Notes under the pieces: generated by a model
Database searches by the model: none
What the model was told of the DNA's origin: nothing
What the model saw: only the letters and a program-made list of their open reading frames with translations
Origin: Alentia gelatinosa
Lineage: Eukaryota > Annelida > Polychaeta > Phyllodocida > Polynoidae
Direction of reading: 5' to 3'
NCBI GenBank assembly: GCA_950022655.1
Contig: OX465583.1
Span: 14,159,298 to 14,223,297 of the forward strand
DNA: 64,000 nt
Part shown: positions 23,001 to 29,047 of the stretch, in pieces
Numbering within the stretch: the first letter of the stretch is position 1
Layout of the letters: every line of letters starts with the position of its first letter
Translations under genes and position numbers: made by a program

Positions 23001-23613
23001 GAATGTATAAAGTAAAAGTTGCCTCCTCTGAACGATGAGGAACCAGGCAAAGTGCGCCCTACCCATTTCAGATATGTAAGCCAACTGCCTACGTCGGTGA
23101 GCCTGAACTACCAAGAAAAATCCCAATAAACCTGTGTAATAACACAGCACCTTCTCTAGATTTTCTCAAGCCTTTGATTATGAACATTCAGTAAATAATT
23201 GAACTAGATCAATAGTAAATGCATTATGATATATACCCTCCCTCTGACAGGCCAAGAAATCAGTCTGTGTCCCTTAGCTGAGGTGGAGTATAGGGAGAGG
23301 GGTAAGGGAGGCGGATGGAGTGATAGAGGCGGAGGGGTAGGACACAGCCACTGAGGCCAGTCTACATCTTCTCCTGCTATTATAGAGTAGCACCAAGGAA
23401 AATCAATTTACAAAACCATACAATTAGTGGACACCTAGTTGTAGTTAAAACAAAGAGTACTCACTTCTCAGAGGCATAGCTGGTCTTGGAGTCGGTCCGC
23501 GAGGGAATGTTTTTCAGGATGGATCGCGCCACGTCCTCGAAGTTGCCCGCCCCGATCTGGTGACTACAGAGGACTGTAGGCCCGCGGCTGATGCTGCTGA
23601 ACTGGATCGTCAT
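1822..23613 (-). CDS. VAMP7: Longin R-SNARE (VAMP7-like, VAMP8-like tail), five coding exons
   Basis: Vesicle-side SNARE expected to drive fusion of late endosomal, lysosomal or secretory membranes by zippering with Q-SNAREs. Coding exons on the minus strand: 23613-23465, 20902-20806, 19480-19379, 12682-12521, 2019-1822; intron phases 2, 0, 0, 0; total 708 nt, 235 residues plus TAG. Residues 1-116 form the longin domain (starts MTIQFSSISRGPTVL; IYICAADKSF and IKKRFEDG match the VAMP7 strand and helix). Residues about 127-186 are the SNARE motif with the zero-layer Arg at 153 (VLERGERLEDL). MWWKN precedes a membrane helix at about 193-213, followed by a 22-residue Pro/Ser/Thr luminal tail. The SNARE half resembles VAMP8 (GGGND...MTQN) more than VAMP7. 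Human VAMP7 is 220 residues. Splice joins are my reading; function is by homology. Confidence 0.9.
2232..2343. repeat. Fold-back hairpin in intron 4
   Basis: Left arm from about 2232 (TGTGTCTGTACGTGATAAAT...) is matched by a right arm ending at 2343, with the longest perfect part around GATAAAACGAACC/GGTTCGTTTTATC. The centre is short. It lies about 200 nt inside the intron from exon 5. It belongs with the other hairpins of this window by architecture, not by arm sequence. Confidence 0.7.
2478..2677. other. Assembly gap (200 N)
   Basis: Exactly 200 unknown bases, a typical placeholder length, so the true size is unknown. It interrupts the Lys/Ala-rich reading frame just past its second 63-residue repeat, which suggests an unresolved repeat rather than random loss of coverage. 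Confidence 0.95.
2678..4581 (-). CDS. Disordered Lys/Ala/Pro-rich protein nested in R-SNARE intron 4 (3' end in gap)
   Basis: No family recognised. From the ATG at 4581 the frame runs 634 codons into the assembly gap without a stop; the frame is open upstream to 4719, so this could also be an internal exon. Composition is low-complexity and hydrophilic: a 7-residue VTSSGPA repeat (about residues 119-140), a basic block at about 199-257 with AKAKAKRPRSRK, PAAKAAHPGAKAKRPAAK and GRKSKAK that resembles histone H1 or sperm nuclear basic protein tails, a second basic patch (NAQRRMAVAKRVSAKR), then mostly Ser/Thr/Pro. Two copies of a 63-residue unit (about 277-339 and 538-600) differ by 3 residues. 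No signal peptide or membrane segment. The biased substitution pattern between the units argues for a real protein. Nuclear role is only an inference from the basic block. Confidence 0.65.
2781..2969 (-). repeat. In-frame 189-bp repeat, copy 2
   Basis: About 93% identical to 3564-3752, offset 783 bp (a multiple of three), same orientation. It encodes the 63-residue unit starting SFKEWSSMGVPLESTL. It ends about 100 bp before the assembly gap. Confidence 0.9.
3564..3752 (-). repeat. In-frame 189-bp repeat, copy 1
   Basis: Partner of 2781-2969. I count about 13 nucleotide differences; nine changed codons are synonymous and three are not (V/M, I/T, A/V). Unit starts SFKEWSSVGVPLESTL. Confidence 0.9.
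4171..4229. repeat. 21-bp tandem repeat with TGACGTCA cores
   Basis: Nearly three copies of CCCGGATGACGTCACAGCAG plus one base, each holding the CRE-like palindrome TGACGTCA. On the minus strand it encodes the VTSSGPA repeats of the nested frame, so coding repetition is the simpler explanation than a regulatory array. Confidence 0.85.
4582..5120. other. Upstream of nested frame, no element recognised
   Basis: Directly before the ATG lies a short (GGAC)n run on the minus strand. The remainder has two related segments (ACTTGGATGAGT near 4688 and 4759, each followed by a TATATAGGTCC-type string), a degenerate local duplication of about 75 bp. No promoter motif could be assigned. Confidence 0.4.
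5125..6385. mobile_element. Nested cluster of MITEs with CTAGATTATTCAA ends
   Basis: At least five partial copies of one terminal-inverted-repeat family abut here. Ends of the form GGGGCCCGTTTGATAATCTAG or GATCCTAGATTATTCAACGG with a following ACATGAAGACCCTTTTCTG occur near 5127, 5640, 5655, 5930 and 6340. Interiors share GGTTATCGTTTGATAATATT and GTCGTCCATAAG-type strings with the full copy at 9311-9537. The first copy is broken by the dispersed repeat at 5170-5430. Confidence 0.75.
5170..5430 (-). repeat. Dispersed repeat, partner of 35312-35545
   Basis: Reverse complement matches 35312-35545 over about 240 bp, including GTGTGCCCAGCCACTCG and GAGGAACTTGTGTTTACC-like stretches. In both copies the same strand reads as a Cys-containing open frame (KNCGSC, VPSHSRE), but the 5' and 3' parts are in different frames here. 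I could not identify the source element. Confidence 0.7.
6372..6695 (+). repeat. Dispersed ~320-bp repeat with GC-rich terminal hairpin
   Basis: Matches the reverse complement of 46716-47030 along its length (shared CTCAAGACCCACTGGTGCTTG, ACAGAAAACTATCC and others). The outer end carries a hairpin AGCGTGCTTGCACGCGCT followed by TCTAGAG-type sequence. A related end occurs at 55505-55545 with a different stem. It may be the 3' end of a Helitron-like element; the ending is not textbook. Confidence 0.7.
6700..8035. other. Intron sequence, nothing recognised
   Basis: No exon, RNA gene or clear element end. There are short homopolymers (T runs near 6985) and a weak inverted pair around GGCCTATG/CATTATAGGCC near 7575-7610. 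This lies within intron 4 of the SNARE gene. Confidence 0.4.
8040..8382. mobile_element. piggyBac-type MITE flanked by TTAA
   Basis: Bounded by TTAA at 8036-8039 and 8383-8386 with termini CCCATTCC and GGAAAGGG. About 343 bp, non-coding. Near its right end two perfect or near-perfect palindromes GATGCCTTGAGGCATC/TGCCTTGAGGCATC occur. TTAA duplication and CCC...GGG ends are the hallmark of piggyBac-like transposons. A related end lies at 63675-63792. Confidence 0.75.
8405..8530 (+). repeat. Dispersed repeat, partner of 33905-34020
   Basis: Shares GAGAGTGAGAATTCGTGGACAC, ACCAACCTCT and ACAGAGGTGGTGGCCAATCT with 33915-34012 in the same orientation. The sequence after the shared part differs: at 34 kb it folds back on itself, here it does not. 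Confidence 0.65.
8655..9290 (+). pseudogene. 3' end of a non-LTR retrotransposon (RT C-terminus and poly(A)-like tail)
   Basis: The frame from about 8662 to 8928 reads HLLNFMYRKSRK, TRLYDAP, TYHGGTKWNRLSPLIRN, the typical C-terminal end of CR1/L2/Jockey-group reverse transcriptases (usual wording LLxFMYKRS...YRGAxxWNSLPxxIRN). A 3' UTR follows and ends near AATCAATAAAGAAATCAA plus an A/T-rich tail. Strongly 5'-truncated, as usual for LINE copies. Inserted in intron 4 of the SNARE gene, opposite strand. Confidence 0.75.
9311..9537. mobile_element. Complete ~226-bp MITE, CTAGATTATTCAA family
   Basis: Ends are inverted copies of about 38 bp: GGCCGTTGAATAATCTAGGA at the left and its complement reading CCTAGATTATTCAATAGGGC at the right, followed inward by ACATAAAGAC/GTCTTTATGT. 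The interior has no coding capacity. This is the best copy of the family that fills 5.1-6.4 kb and 11.0-11.45 kb. Confidence 0.85.
9648..9819. mobile_element. 172-bp MITE with Tigger/pogo-like ends
   Basis: Terminal inverted repeats CAGTAAAACCCCGCTT and AAGCGGGGTTTTACTG; left flank ends in TA as expected for the superfamily, right flank is TG. The interior is made of repeated CCCTTAAGCGGGG segments in both orientations, probably transposase sites. The 20049-20397 element has related ends. Confidence 0.8.
9820..10265. other. Intron sequence, nothing recognised
   Basis: No exon or element ends found. One short inverted pair, TTCACCCCTCAATGGAGA/GATGAGGGGTGAAT near 10092-10120, also appears near 30345-30372 (ATTCACCCCTGATCTCCATT), so it is a small dispersed hairpin. 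Confidence 0.4.
10272..10560 (-). repeat. Fold-back family copy (TATCCTA... / CATAGGCTTAGC core)
   Basis: Starts with CGTAAAACGAATAAGGTTTT and TTTTATCCTATCCCC, ends with the complement GGGGTAGTATAA; the conserved interior GCTAAGCCTATGGGATTTTA is near the right end. It carries a unique middle of about 170 bp (CTGAAGTCC...AGGAGCG) not present in most copies. Confidence 0.7.
11028..11445. mobile_element. Two tandem partial MITEs, CTAGATTATTCAA family
   Basis: Copy one runs from CCTGGGGTCCGCTTAAAAAT to GAGCCTAGATTATTCAAC (11028-11246). A second, half copy continues to about 11440 and ends GATCCTAGATTCTTAAAC. Same family as 9311-9537. Confidence 0.75.
11450..11660. other. Intron sequence with imperfect inverted pair
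   Basis: Two related strings TTTTTGACCCCCACCCACCC and TTTTTGACCCACCTCCCCCC lie 80 bp apart as direct repeats, flanked by TACGTGTATGTACA and GTGCGTACGTA. No coding signal; origin unknown. Confidence 0.4.
11690..11992 (-). repeat. Fold-back family copy: tip hairpin plus TATCCTACCCC unit
   Basis: Hairpin 11718-11815 has arms GGCCACCGTATGCCA/TGGCATGTGGTGGCC and tip (reverse strand) ACTCGGCTTCGCCTCATGA. Next to it a unit bounded by ATCCTACCCC (11849) and GGGGTAGGAT (11980s) holds CAATGTTAAGCCTATGGGA. The same two-part layout occurs at 51493-51812, 61251-61521 and 30095-30335. Confidence 0.85.
12103..12441 (-). mobile_element. tRNA-derived SINE with 7-bp target duplication
   Basis: On the minus strand it opens GTTAGCTCAGTGGTAAAG (A box) and ACTGGACTTGTAATACCA (Thr-like anticodon arm), with a B-box-like GATTCGGGTCCC about 65 nt in. 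It ends GGACGTTAAATTAAACC, AACAAC and a short A run. TACAATG occurs on both sides (12096-12102 and 12442-12448). Length 339 bp. The element lies in SNARE intron 4, same strand as the gene. A worn copy is at 14705-15092. Confidence 0.88.
12521..12682 (-). CDS. VAMP7: R-SNARE exon 4: SNARE helix
   Basis: Acceptor TGTCTTACAG, donor GTGAGT, 162 nt, phase 0 on both sides. Encodes residues 117-170: EAFSKPGGGND leads into the coiled-coil with VKDIMTQNIEKVLERGERL; Arg153 is the ionic zero-layer residue of R-SNAREs. The linker GGGND is a VAMP8 signature rather than VAMP7. Confidence 0.95.
12731..12996 (+). mobile_element. 266-bp MITE with CAGGGATGTCAG ends and 6-bp target duplication
   Basis: Left end CAGGGATGTCAG, right end CTGACATCTCTG, flanked by ATATTA on both sides (12725-12730, 12997-13002). 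Interior has no durable coding frame. Sister copies: 15580-15837 and 63098-63365. It sits 48 nt upstream of the exon 4 acceptor. TSD length fits some hAT-like or IS3EU-like groups; superfamily not certain. Confidence 0.88.
13440..13912 (+). mobile_element. Retroposed sequence with AATAAA and poly(A) tail
   Basis: Ends with AATAAATGCTGTGCTCTATT followed by 12 A, the look of a reverse-transcribed mRNA end. A 70-codon frame at 13613-13825 includes a poly-Lys stretch from an A run and is probably not functional. The left boundary is a guess. Source gene or LINE not recognised. Confidence 0.5.
14705..15092 (-). mobile_element. Degenerate copy of the tRNA-derived SINE with internal duplication
   Basis: Shares CCACATAGACATGGTAYGAG, TTTGATATAG and AGTAAATCTACCACTGC with the SINE at 12103-12441; B-box remnant GTTTGAGTCCCACTGCAG on the minus strand. 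A segment of about 90 bp is present twice (14868-14955 and 14962-15050). Confidence 0.75.
15580..15837 (+). mobile_element. MITE, CAGGGATGTCAG family, right end lost
   Basis: Starts CAGCGATGTCAG and follows the 12731 copy to GGAAAAACTG, where a (TA)n run replaces the final ten or so bases. Confidence 0.82.
15838..16652 (+). CDS. Retroelement-like ORF with truncated C2H2 zinc finger
   Basis: After a (TA)9 run the frame reads CLTTFTLRSNYNRHCRRMH, the second half of a C2H2 finger (C-x3-F-x5-Y-x2-H-x4-H) whose first Cys is lost into the microsatellite. About 240 residues rich in Thr, Pro and Ser follow, ending ELPPFDFALI and a TAA. The long open frame without frameshift in AT-rich DNA suggests recent coding function. 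No start codon belongs to it; the ATG upstream lies in the MITE. A hammerhead-like motif follows 280 bp downstream, and another TA run lies at 17058. I suspect the ORF of a Penelope-like or other hammerhead-bearing retroelement. Protein family not recognised. Confidence 0.55.
16933..16972 (+). ncRNA. Hammerhead-ribozyme-like motif (minimal type I)
   Basis: Conserved core CTGATGA (16937-16943) and GAAA (16959-16962). Stem II GGTGT/ACACC closes an AATA loop. Stem I ATCC (16933-16936) pairs with GGAT (16969-16972). Between GAAA and the cleavage position lies palindromic ACATGT, so stem III is either two base pairs or, in a dimer, six; the predicted cleavage follows T16968. Such short-stem-III hammerheads are known from Penelope-like elements and retrozymes. 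One A is unpaired between CTGATGA and stem II, which deviates from the standard. Confidence 0.6.
17058..17700. other. Intron 3, (TA)n and unassigned sequence
   Basis: A short TA/TAA microsatellite at 17058-17080, then AT-rich sequence without exons or element ends that I recognise. Confidence 0.4.
17706..17723. repeat. Poly(C) run
   Basis: An uninterrupted run of about 18 C. Length is likely polymorphic and sensitive to sequencing error. Confidence 0.9.
18700..19140. repeat. Fold-back family: two units around hairpin 18877-18975
   Basis: Two units with ATAGACTTAACATT and ATAGGCTTAACGTT cores; the second is bounded by ATCTCACCCC and GGGGCGAGAT. Between them hairpin arms CCACTGAAAAT/ATTTTCAGTGG and TTGGTTTTGG/CAACCAAAAC enclose a tip with GCCTCGTGAG. 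ACTCAATG and GGAGTA strings recur inside each unit. Confidence 0.75.
19148..19258. repeat. Fold-back hairpin next to exon 3
   Basis: Arms CTCAATGAAAATAACTTGGT / ACCAAGTTATTTTCATCTCG extending to GTCCG/CGGAC; tip CTTCACATCGCTTTGTGAA. It ends 120 nt from the exon 3 donor side. Confidence 0.8.
19379..19480 (-). CDS. VAMP7: R-SNARE exon 3: longin C-terminal helix
   Basis: Acceptor TGCACTTAG, donor GTGAGT, 102 nt, phase 0 both sides. Encodes IKKRFEDGALVSRAQFAMDG then ELNRDFSPVMSSQM (residues 83-116), which aligns to the VAMP7 segment IKKRF...SRAQ...AMNSEFSSVLAAQL. It joins in frame to exon 4. Confidence 0.93.
19608..19742. repeat. Short fold-back family unit
   Basis: Bounded by TTATCCTACCCC and AGGGTAGGATAA, 135 bp, with CCATAGACTTCACATGG as the conserved interior and two TATGCCACTG strings. 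Confidence 0.8.
20049..20397. mobile_element. 349-bp MITE with Tigger/pogo-like ends
   Basis: Termini CAGTAAAACTTCGTC and GACGAAATTTTACTG; left flank TA. Non-coding interior. Same terminal wording as the 9648 element, different arms. Confidence 0.75.
20806..20902 (-). CDS. VAMP7: R-SNARE exon 2: longin core strands
   Basis: Acceptor CTGTTCATTCCAG, 97 nt. The first T completes codon 50 (AA|T, Asn). Then YYIHTVVSNGIIYICAADKS and FGHREPYGYLME align residue for residue, same length, with VAMP7 NYLFHYICQDRIVYLCITDDDFER.... The donor is GTACAT, weaker than the other GTGAGT donors. The reading depends on phase agreement with exons 1 and 3, which is exact. Confidence 0.9.
21000..22450. other. Intron 1, nothing recognised
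   Basis: No exon supported. A GC-rich patch at 21590-21680 (GTGGCGGGTGATTG...CCACCACC) could form a weak hairpin. No transposon ends seen. Confidence 0.4.
22459..22619. repeat. Near-perfect 160-bp fold-back
   Basis: Arms GGAATAGAGGGAAACTATGT / ACATAGTTTCCCTCTATTCC, then GGAAGTCAAA and AGGCTTGGAAAAATTA and their complements. The tip is GCCCAAGGCCCTGGTCGCGGGC. The arms are almost free of mismatches, so it is young or kept by conversion. Confidence 0.9.
23465..23613 (-). CDS. VAMP7: R-SNARE exon 1 (first coding): longin N-terminus
   Basis: ATG at 23613; MTIQFSSISRGPTVLCSHQI and GAGNFEDVARSILKNIPSRT match the VAMP7 opening MAILFAVVARGTTILAKH...GNFLEVTEQILAKIPS. Donor GTGAGT after GAG AA (phase 2). 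A TTTGTCCAG acceptor-like string at 23663-23656 on the minus strand suggests an upstream non-coding exon, as in VAMP7 genes. Confidence 0.93.
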
Positions 23614-23676
23614 GGCGTGGGTGAAGTGTGGTGGGCGCTAAGCCTCCGCCCCCTGCTGGACAAAGAGTGCACAACT

Positions 23677-24068
23677 GCTATTACTATCCATCGTATAGGG
23701 AGTTCTCATTGAAAGTGTATGGGGACTCAGGAAACCACGACCCATTGTATAAAAACTGTCAGATACCATAACCATGGTATACAGATTCACATCCATAGCG
23801 TACAATTACTATTATTATCCCTCGTATAGGGAGTTCTCATTGAAAATGTATGGGGACTCAGTAAACCAATACCAATTGTATAAAAACTGTCAGATACCAT
23901 AACCATGGTATACAGATTCACACCCATAGAATACAATTACTATTATTATCCCTCGTATATGGAGTTCCCATTGAAAATGTATGGGGACTCAGGAAACCAC
24001 TACCCATTGTATAAAAACCCCGTCAGATACCATAACCATGGTATACGGTCTCAAAGCCATGGTATACC
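23677..24068. repeat. Three tandem copies of a 131-bp unit
   Basis: TCGTATAGGGAGTTC at 23691 and 23822 and TCGTATATGGAGTTC at 23953 mark a period of 131 bp. Each unit has TGTATGGGGACTCAG, ATTGTATAAAAAC and CATAACCATGGTATAC. The array starts 64 bp upstream of the start codon on the SNARE gene's own strand, so it lies in its promoter or first intron. Confidence 0.92.
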
Positions 24069-24284
24069 AATTTACATCCATGTCGTGCGGCATCTAAGCA
24101 ATTGTATACAGGAAAATAGTCCCTTTAATGCTTTAGAGCAAAAAAATAGTCCCTATTGATATACCCTTTAATATGGCAATTCCTATTTTTTTGTATTACT
24201 TGGATGCCTAGCCACGTATTCCGATTGGTATGGTAATTCCTGGGAATTATTTACTCGAGAAGATGGATGATAAAATACAAAGAG

Positions 24285-24410
24285 TGATGGTTTTATGGAC
24301 AGACGGCTCTATAAACCACCCAAGGTTGACCTCGTAATACACTTGCTAACTCTCGTGTATTACTACGCGTCAACTCCCGTGGTTTACGGCCACCTTTCCA
24401 CAAAACCATC
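24285..24410. repeat. Fold-back hairpin
   Basis: Arms GATGGTTTTATGGACAG / CCACAAAACCATC and ATAAACCACC / GTGGTTTACGG and GTTGACCTCGTAATACAC / GTGTATTACTACGCGTCAAC; tip CTTGCTAACTCTCG. Confidence 0.75.
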
Positions 24411-24419
24411 AGTTGTTGT

Positions 24420-25355
24420 CCACTTAGACATTTTTTCCACGGCTGGTAGTGAACCTTCGGTCAGCTAAATACTTGGCAACGTATTCTTTGGCATTGTGGG
24501 ACTGAATGTACGAGTCTAATACGCTTATAATACCCGTTTGAATTATCTCCTGAAAATATGAAGTGATTGCATCGTTTTAAATGGTATTACAGCTCCGATT
24601 TGGTGTGTTAAACGAGTATAACGCCTCAATAATACGTCAGATATAGTTAAGACAACACAAACACAATGCATACCCGTGGTAGACACACAAGCACAGGTCT
24701 GCCCAACATATAGGCCAGTCATGATAAGTAAAAAAGGGGCCCAACCCGCCACAAAAAGCAATAGATTTGATTCCAGTGGCATTCACCTCAGAATACTCTA
24801 TAAATAAAAATCGGAAATAATCCTAGCGGTGGAAGAAGGTCAGATTAGGTTAAATTCAATATGGTCACCCCAAATCTATTAAATTCCATAATTTTGTTTT
24901 TGAACTGAAATAGAAACATGATGTAAAATGCTTAACATATATGTTTTCTGACATGCGGAATTCACATAGAAAGTCATTCCTTTCCAGTGAATCAGTGTAA
25001 ATCCAATATGGCTGCCTGAAATCTATGAAATACCTTCATTATGGCTTGAATAATGATATAAACATAATTTGAAACATATGGGGAATATTTATAGCTGTAT
25101 GGTATGAAACACGATGATAGAATTTCCTTCTGGTTGTCTTGGGACAACAACAAGAAGTTGGCACTAACCAGGATATACCTGTTTACTGATAAAGTGTGGC
25201 CTATGGTTAACTACTGTCCCAGCTATGGGAAGTCCTGATGCACCAGATGCTGTTTGGTTCAATAAACAAGATCCTTTAGACCTCTTGGGTGTCTAAAGGC
25301 ACAGCAGATATCTATTCTCTAGATCCCAACTGTTGCACATGATTTCCCAGGATTT
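24420..25355. other. Intergenic, nothing recognised
   Basis: AT-rich sequence. Two diverged similar segments, GTAAAATGCTTAACATATATG-like and GCTGCCTGAAATCTATGAAA, suggest an old local duplication near 24880-25050. No exon seen. Confidence 0.35.
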
Positions 25356-25364
25356 AACTCACCC

Positions 25365-25497
25365 GTGGTATATTTTCCCCATAGACTTAACATTCAATGC
25401 CCATTAGGTATTTAGAAAAAAACTCAATGGGGGATTATTTCAAAAAGGTTAGCCCATTCATAGATGTGATGGGTGAGATAAATTCAGAAACCTAGTC
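25365..25497. repeat. Fold-back family unit with CTCACCC ends
   Basis: Left AACTCACCCGTGG, right GATGGGTGAGATAAATTCAG; interior CCCCATAGACTTAACATTCA and AACTCAATGGGGG. Same unit type as 18.7-19.1 kb. Confidence 0.7.
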
Positions 25498-25499
25498 AA

Positions 25500-26820
25500 G
25501 TTTACGGCCAGAGCTCACGATTTCCCAGGATATCCTAATTCTCTATCCTAATTCTCTATAGATCAGGCCTGGATTGTAGGTGGTTACAAGAATATTAAGG
25601 CGGCCACTCTCTGTAGGCTTTGGTTCCGGTTCAAAGAACTGTTTATCGCCATGCTTGTATGGTGAATCTAAAAAAAAAACACCTGAATTTTAAGAATTCT
25701 ATTCTGACATTGACTTGGGCTTTGCCAAAGGCCTCCTTGAAATCCTAATTGGGTGGCCTTGTTGTACAAAGTGTATTGGTGTATGATAAAGAACATCCTT
25801 CATAGCCGAGGGAACTGTCTATAACGGACGCCTCTTACACAATATCATGGGGTGTACAGGTAAAGTGCAGACAGTTGCCACTGTCTGTAGGTTTGGTGTA
25901 CAGGTTGGAGCAAATTTCAGTCAAATAGGGAGCCAAAGTAAATCCACTGGAACAGCCGACACCCATGCTAAAAATACCATTTCTGGAGGTCAGTAAGAAC
26001 GAGGCTTAGTGCTAAAGCTATGGGGGTTCGAGGCCAGAATTCTGTTTTTGGTCTTGTTTGTCATTATCGAAGTGAAGTTTACTACTATCGTCCCTGAATA
26101 AATCTATATAGAAGCTAAGATGACAGTTGTTAAGTGTATCAAAATATGGATTTAAAAGATTGGAAAATGACACATATAATCTTGAACCTATATAGTCAAA
26201 GTGTCTAACTCTGGAAATAGTGTTTTTTGAATGGGTCTCTGCGGTTTCAGCGGGTTCACTTTGGCTCGCTATAGGATTGATGTATTTTAGTGTCCAAGAA
26301 CTGTACTGCAGATTGTGAACTTTGCTGTGAACCTTTCTAAGGTGACTGGCGAATTTATCTAGACTATTTGACCATAGGGTCACATGAAGATGCCATCGAT
26401 GTCAAGTGCTTGATCAGTGATGGTCAACTTCCATTCATTTATAAATTGATATCTATATTTATATATATATATATATATTTTTTAAACTTTTATTTTTACT
26501 GGGTAGTACTCAGACAGAAGTCTGGTTTAAATGTACTCCCAGTTCAAACATGTAGCAGGAGATGTTTAGTTTACAATACATGAGGCATAACATAACAAAG
26601 GCAATGCAAACGTATCTACAAAAATAGGTTCTAACAGTTCGTAGTGTTACTCTATACCCATGACGTATTTACTGTAAATACGTACCGTTTTGACATATAA
26701 CGTAAAAATACTGTACGGTCCACTGGTCTGTACACTAAAATACGGACCACCTTGCCAAACACGTTTATTAACATATCGGTTGTTAAAAATCAAATTAATG
26801 ATTTTAAAAAAAAATTTGGG
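25500..26820. other. Intergenic, nothing recognised
   Basis: No exons with splice support. An ORF of 121 codons on the minus strand (26383-26018) has no recognisable motif. A (TA)n run lies at 26458-26479. Confidence 0.35.
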
Positions 26821-26830
26821 TATGTAGTAA

Positions 26831-26982
26831 ATATATAACGTCCAACCATGCTTGTACAAGTCACAGAACTCGATGATAATTTACGGTTTGTACGGAACTC
26901 GGCATAAATGCCTCGTTCCGTACAAACCGTAAATTACCATCTCGTTCTGTGACTTGTACAGCATGGTCAGGACGTTCTATAT
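26831..26982. repeat. Near-perfect fold-back, 70-bp arms
   Basis: Arms ATATAACGTCC / GGACGTTCTATAT, CTTGTACAAGTCACAGAAC / GTTCTGTGACTTGTAC and AATTTACGGTTTGTACGGAA with its complement; the tip CTCGGCATAAATGCCTCG again ends in CTCG on both sides. Confidence 0.9.
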
Positions 26983-26989
26983 AATTACT

Positions 26990-28900
26990 AACTAGTGTCG
27001 TGCAGTAGCAGTATATTGTCAAGGTCCTTGTGGGACTGTATAATTGGTGGTTGAGGGTCTTTTAAAGAAATAGTGTACACGTAGTCATTTATCACAGGCT
27101 AGCAAAATAATAGCATTAGATTTACACAGAATAGATTACAATTTGAATAATTTTTATCATATATCACAGCATTTGTATAGTAAGGGAATAATGTGTATCA
27201 GGGTATTCTACTTCGTAGCAAAAGTTTCTGCTTTTGTTTGAATGCCTTAAGGGTTGGCAAGTTCCTATATGAATATATATCTAAAGATAAACATATATAT
27301 TCGTAGCTTATTATCAATATCCAATAAGTGGAATACAGTACAAGTTTTAAGTAGATGGTGTGATTATCAATACGAAATCAGTCCCAGACTGGAGTGATTT
27401 CTCTATTGTAAACTCTTCTTTTGGGAATCCCGTATAAAACAGTTTGTTTTTTGAGGATTTGTGTATGCCTCAGAATTGGAGTACATATGAGAATTACATT
27501 TACTTTCTGATTTGAAATCATAATCCTGAACATTGTAACATGTCATACAGATAAAGATAGTTACAGTTAGAATGTTCCCCCACGGTTTGCCACGGTTTCA
27601 CATAACACCCTCACTTTCCAGTCATTTTCATGGTGTTCACTGATTTCAATTTTTCTTCAATCCTTTTTCGTGTTTCTTACGAAGAACAGCGTTCCTGATT
27701 TGATAGAATCTATGGTGTAACGCTCTCAAAACTCCAGCTATTACCTAGTGGTGTTGTGTTGATAATAAAAATGCTATCAATGTTCGCAATATGAGCCCCG
27801 TATGGAATGGCACACGCATGTTCCTATTTCCAAACACTGGAGGGGGTCCATGTACTACAATACATTGTTATCTATATTTAGGCGTTATGTTCCATATAAG
27901 TAAGACCACAACATACATATCTCATATATTCACATCAACAACCGGTTCTCAAGTAAATATAAGTTTTTAACGTTAAAAACAAAGGAAACAGAAAGAAAAG
28001 AATTGTTGTATGGATTTTCGTTGTGGTAAATGGCAATGCTATTTAGTTTATCTCCATCGTTTTGCATAGCCCTGATAATTAGTTATAAATTCATTAGGAC
28101 TTCGATCCACACTCTACGCTGAATGATATGCTTAGGAATTCTCTGTACGGCCGGCTGCGGTTGGCCACGTCCATCACGTTTTGTCCACGTTTACCAATAC
28201 GAACGCCTACGTTTGGTCACGTTCAGTCACGTTATCTGCCGTCCATCACGTCTCATGAGAATGATGACGAAATTCACACGGCTTCACCGTGTGAACTACT
28301 ATACTATTTAAACTGGAAAAGAGCTCTGACCATAAACTTTCATCAGTTTCTTCTATAGTGTTCCGTATTTCGCCATCCGGAACACTGTTCCGTACGGCAT
28401 TTTCACGTTACATGGCGAAACGGTGCGTATTTACAGTATATACACCATGTGTATGTAATATTGTGCTCTACTTGCGCGTGCTTTTGCATCGTCCTTACGA
28501 TTTGTTGTGTGGAACCTTGCAGAGTCTCATAATCAACTCAAAAGAAAATTGGCGACAGTGGAACCAGCTGACGGATCACACATAAATCAATTCACCTTGA
28601 ATTCTTCCATAGATCCCAGGTTCACAGCGCAATGTAAGAAGGTGCGATGTTACAAAAAAAAGGCATTAATCATTCTCATATGAAAAAGAGATCAACGGAG
28701 CATTCCTTGGCAATATTGTGACACCTTGATGTTCTTTTAGCAGATATGTTTGATGAGTATTGTGGGGAACTACTTATGGTGGGAAGATCTGGGTTGAAGC
28801 CAACCGAGTGGTCAGCAGATTGGTCAGCAAGCAGCCTGGGGCTCTATGAAGACAATAACTCATATGTCTACCAGTAATATCTCTGTGTATATATACAAAG
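26990..28900. other. Intergenic; CACGTT-rich patch at 28145-28260
   Basis: Mostly unassigned AT-rich DNA. Between 28145 and 28260 the strings CCACGT, CACGTT and ACGTTT recur about every 10-16 bp (at least eight times), followed by hairpin TTCACACGGC/GTGTGAA at 28270 and by GTTCCG/CGGAAC inversions near 28360-28400. This may be the subterminal region of an unrecognised DNA transposon. Confidence 0.4.
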
Positions 28901-28907
28901 GTAACTT

Positions 28908-29047
28908 TATCTTAGCCTGGTATCATAAACGTTCATAGGCTTAACATTAGGAACTGTTACCTAACAGGCTTGTGAGTACGGTAAATTATACTCAATGGGC
29001 GATAAACAGATAAACTTGTCCAGGCTAAGATAAAATCAGAAACATTC
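28908..29047. repeat. Fold-back family unit with TATCTTAGCCTGG ends
   Basis: Left TTATCTTAGCCTGG and right CCAGGCTAAGATAA are perfectly complementary over 14 bp but differ from the TATCCTACCCC ends of other units. Interior TTCATAGGCTTAACATTAGG and ACTCAATGGGC match the family. Confidence 0.85.

Noticed and set aside
22748..23150. Overlapping minus-strand frames (one with many Cys, one reading WFRWGLRETPWLDLLQQELE)
   Set aside because: Neither fits the SNARE gene, whose exon 2 was found at 20806-20902 with exact phase; no splice sites or homologue recognised.
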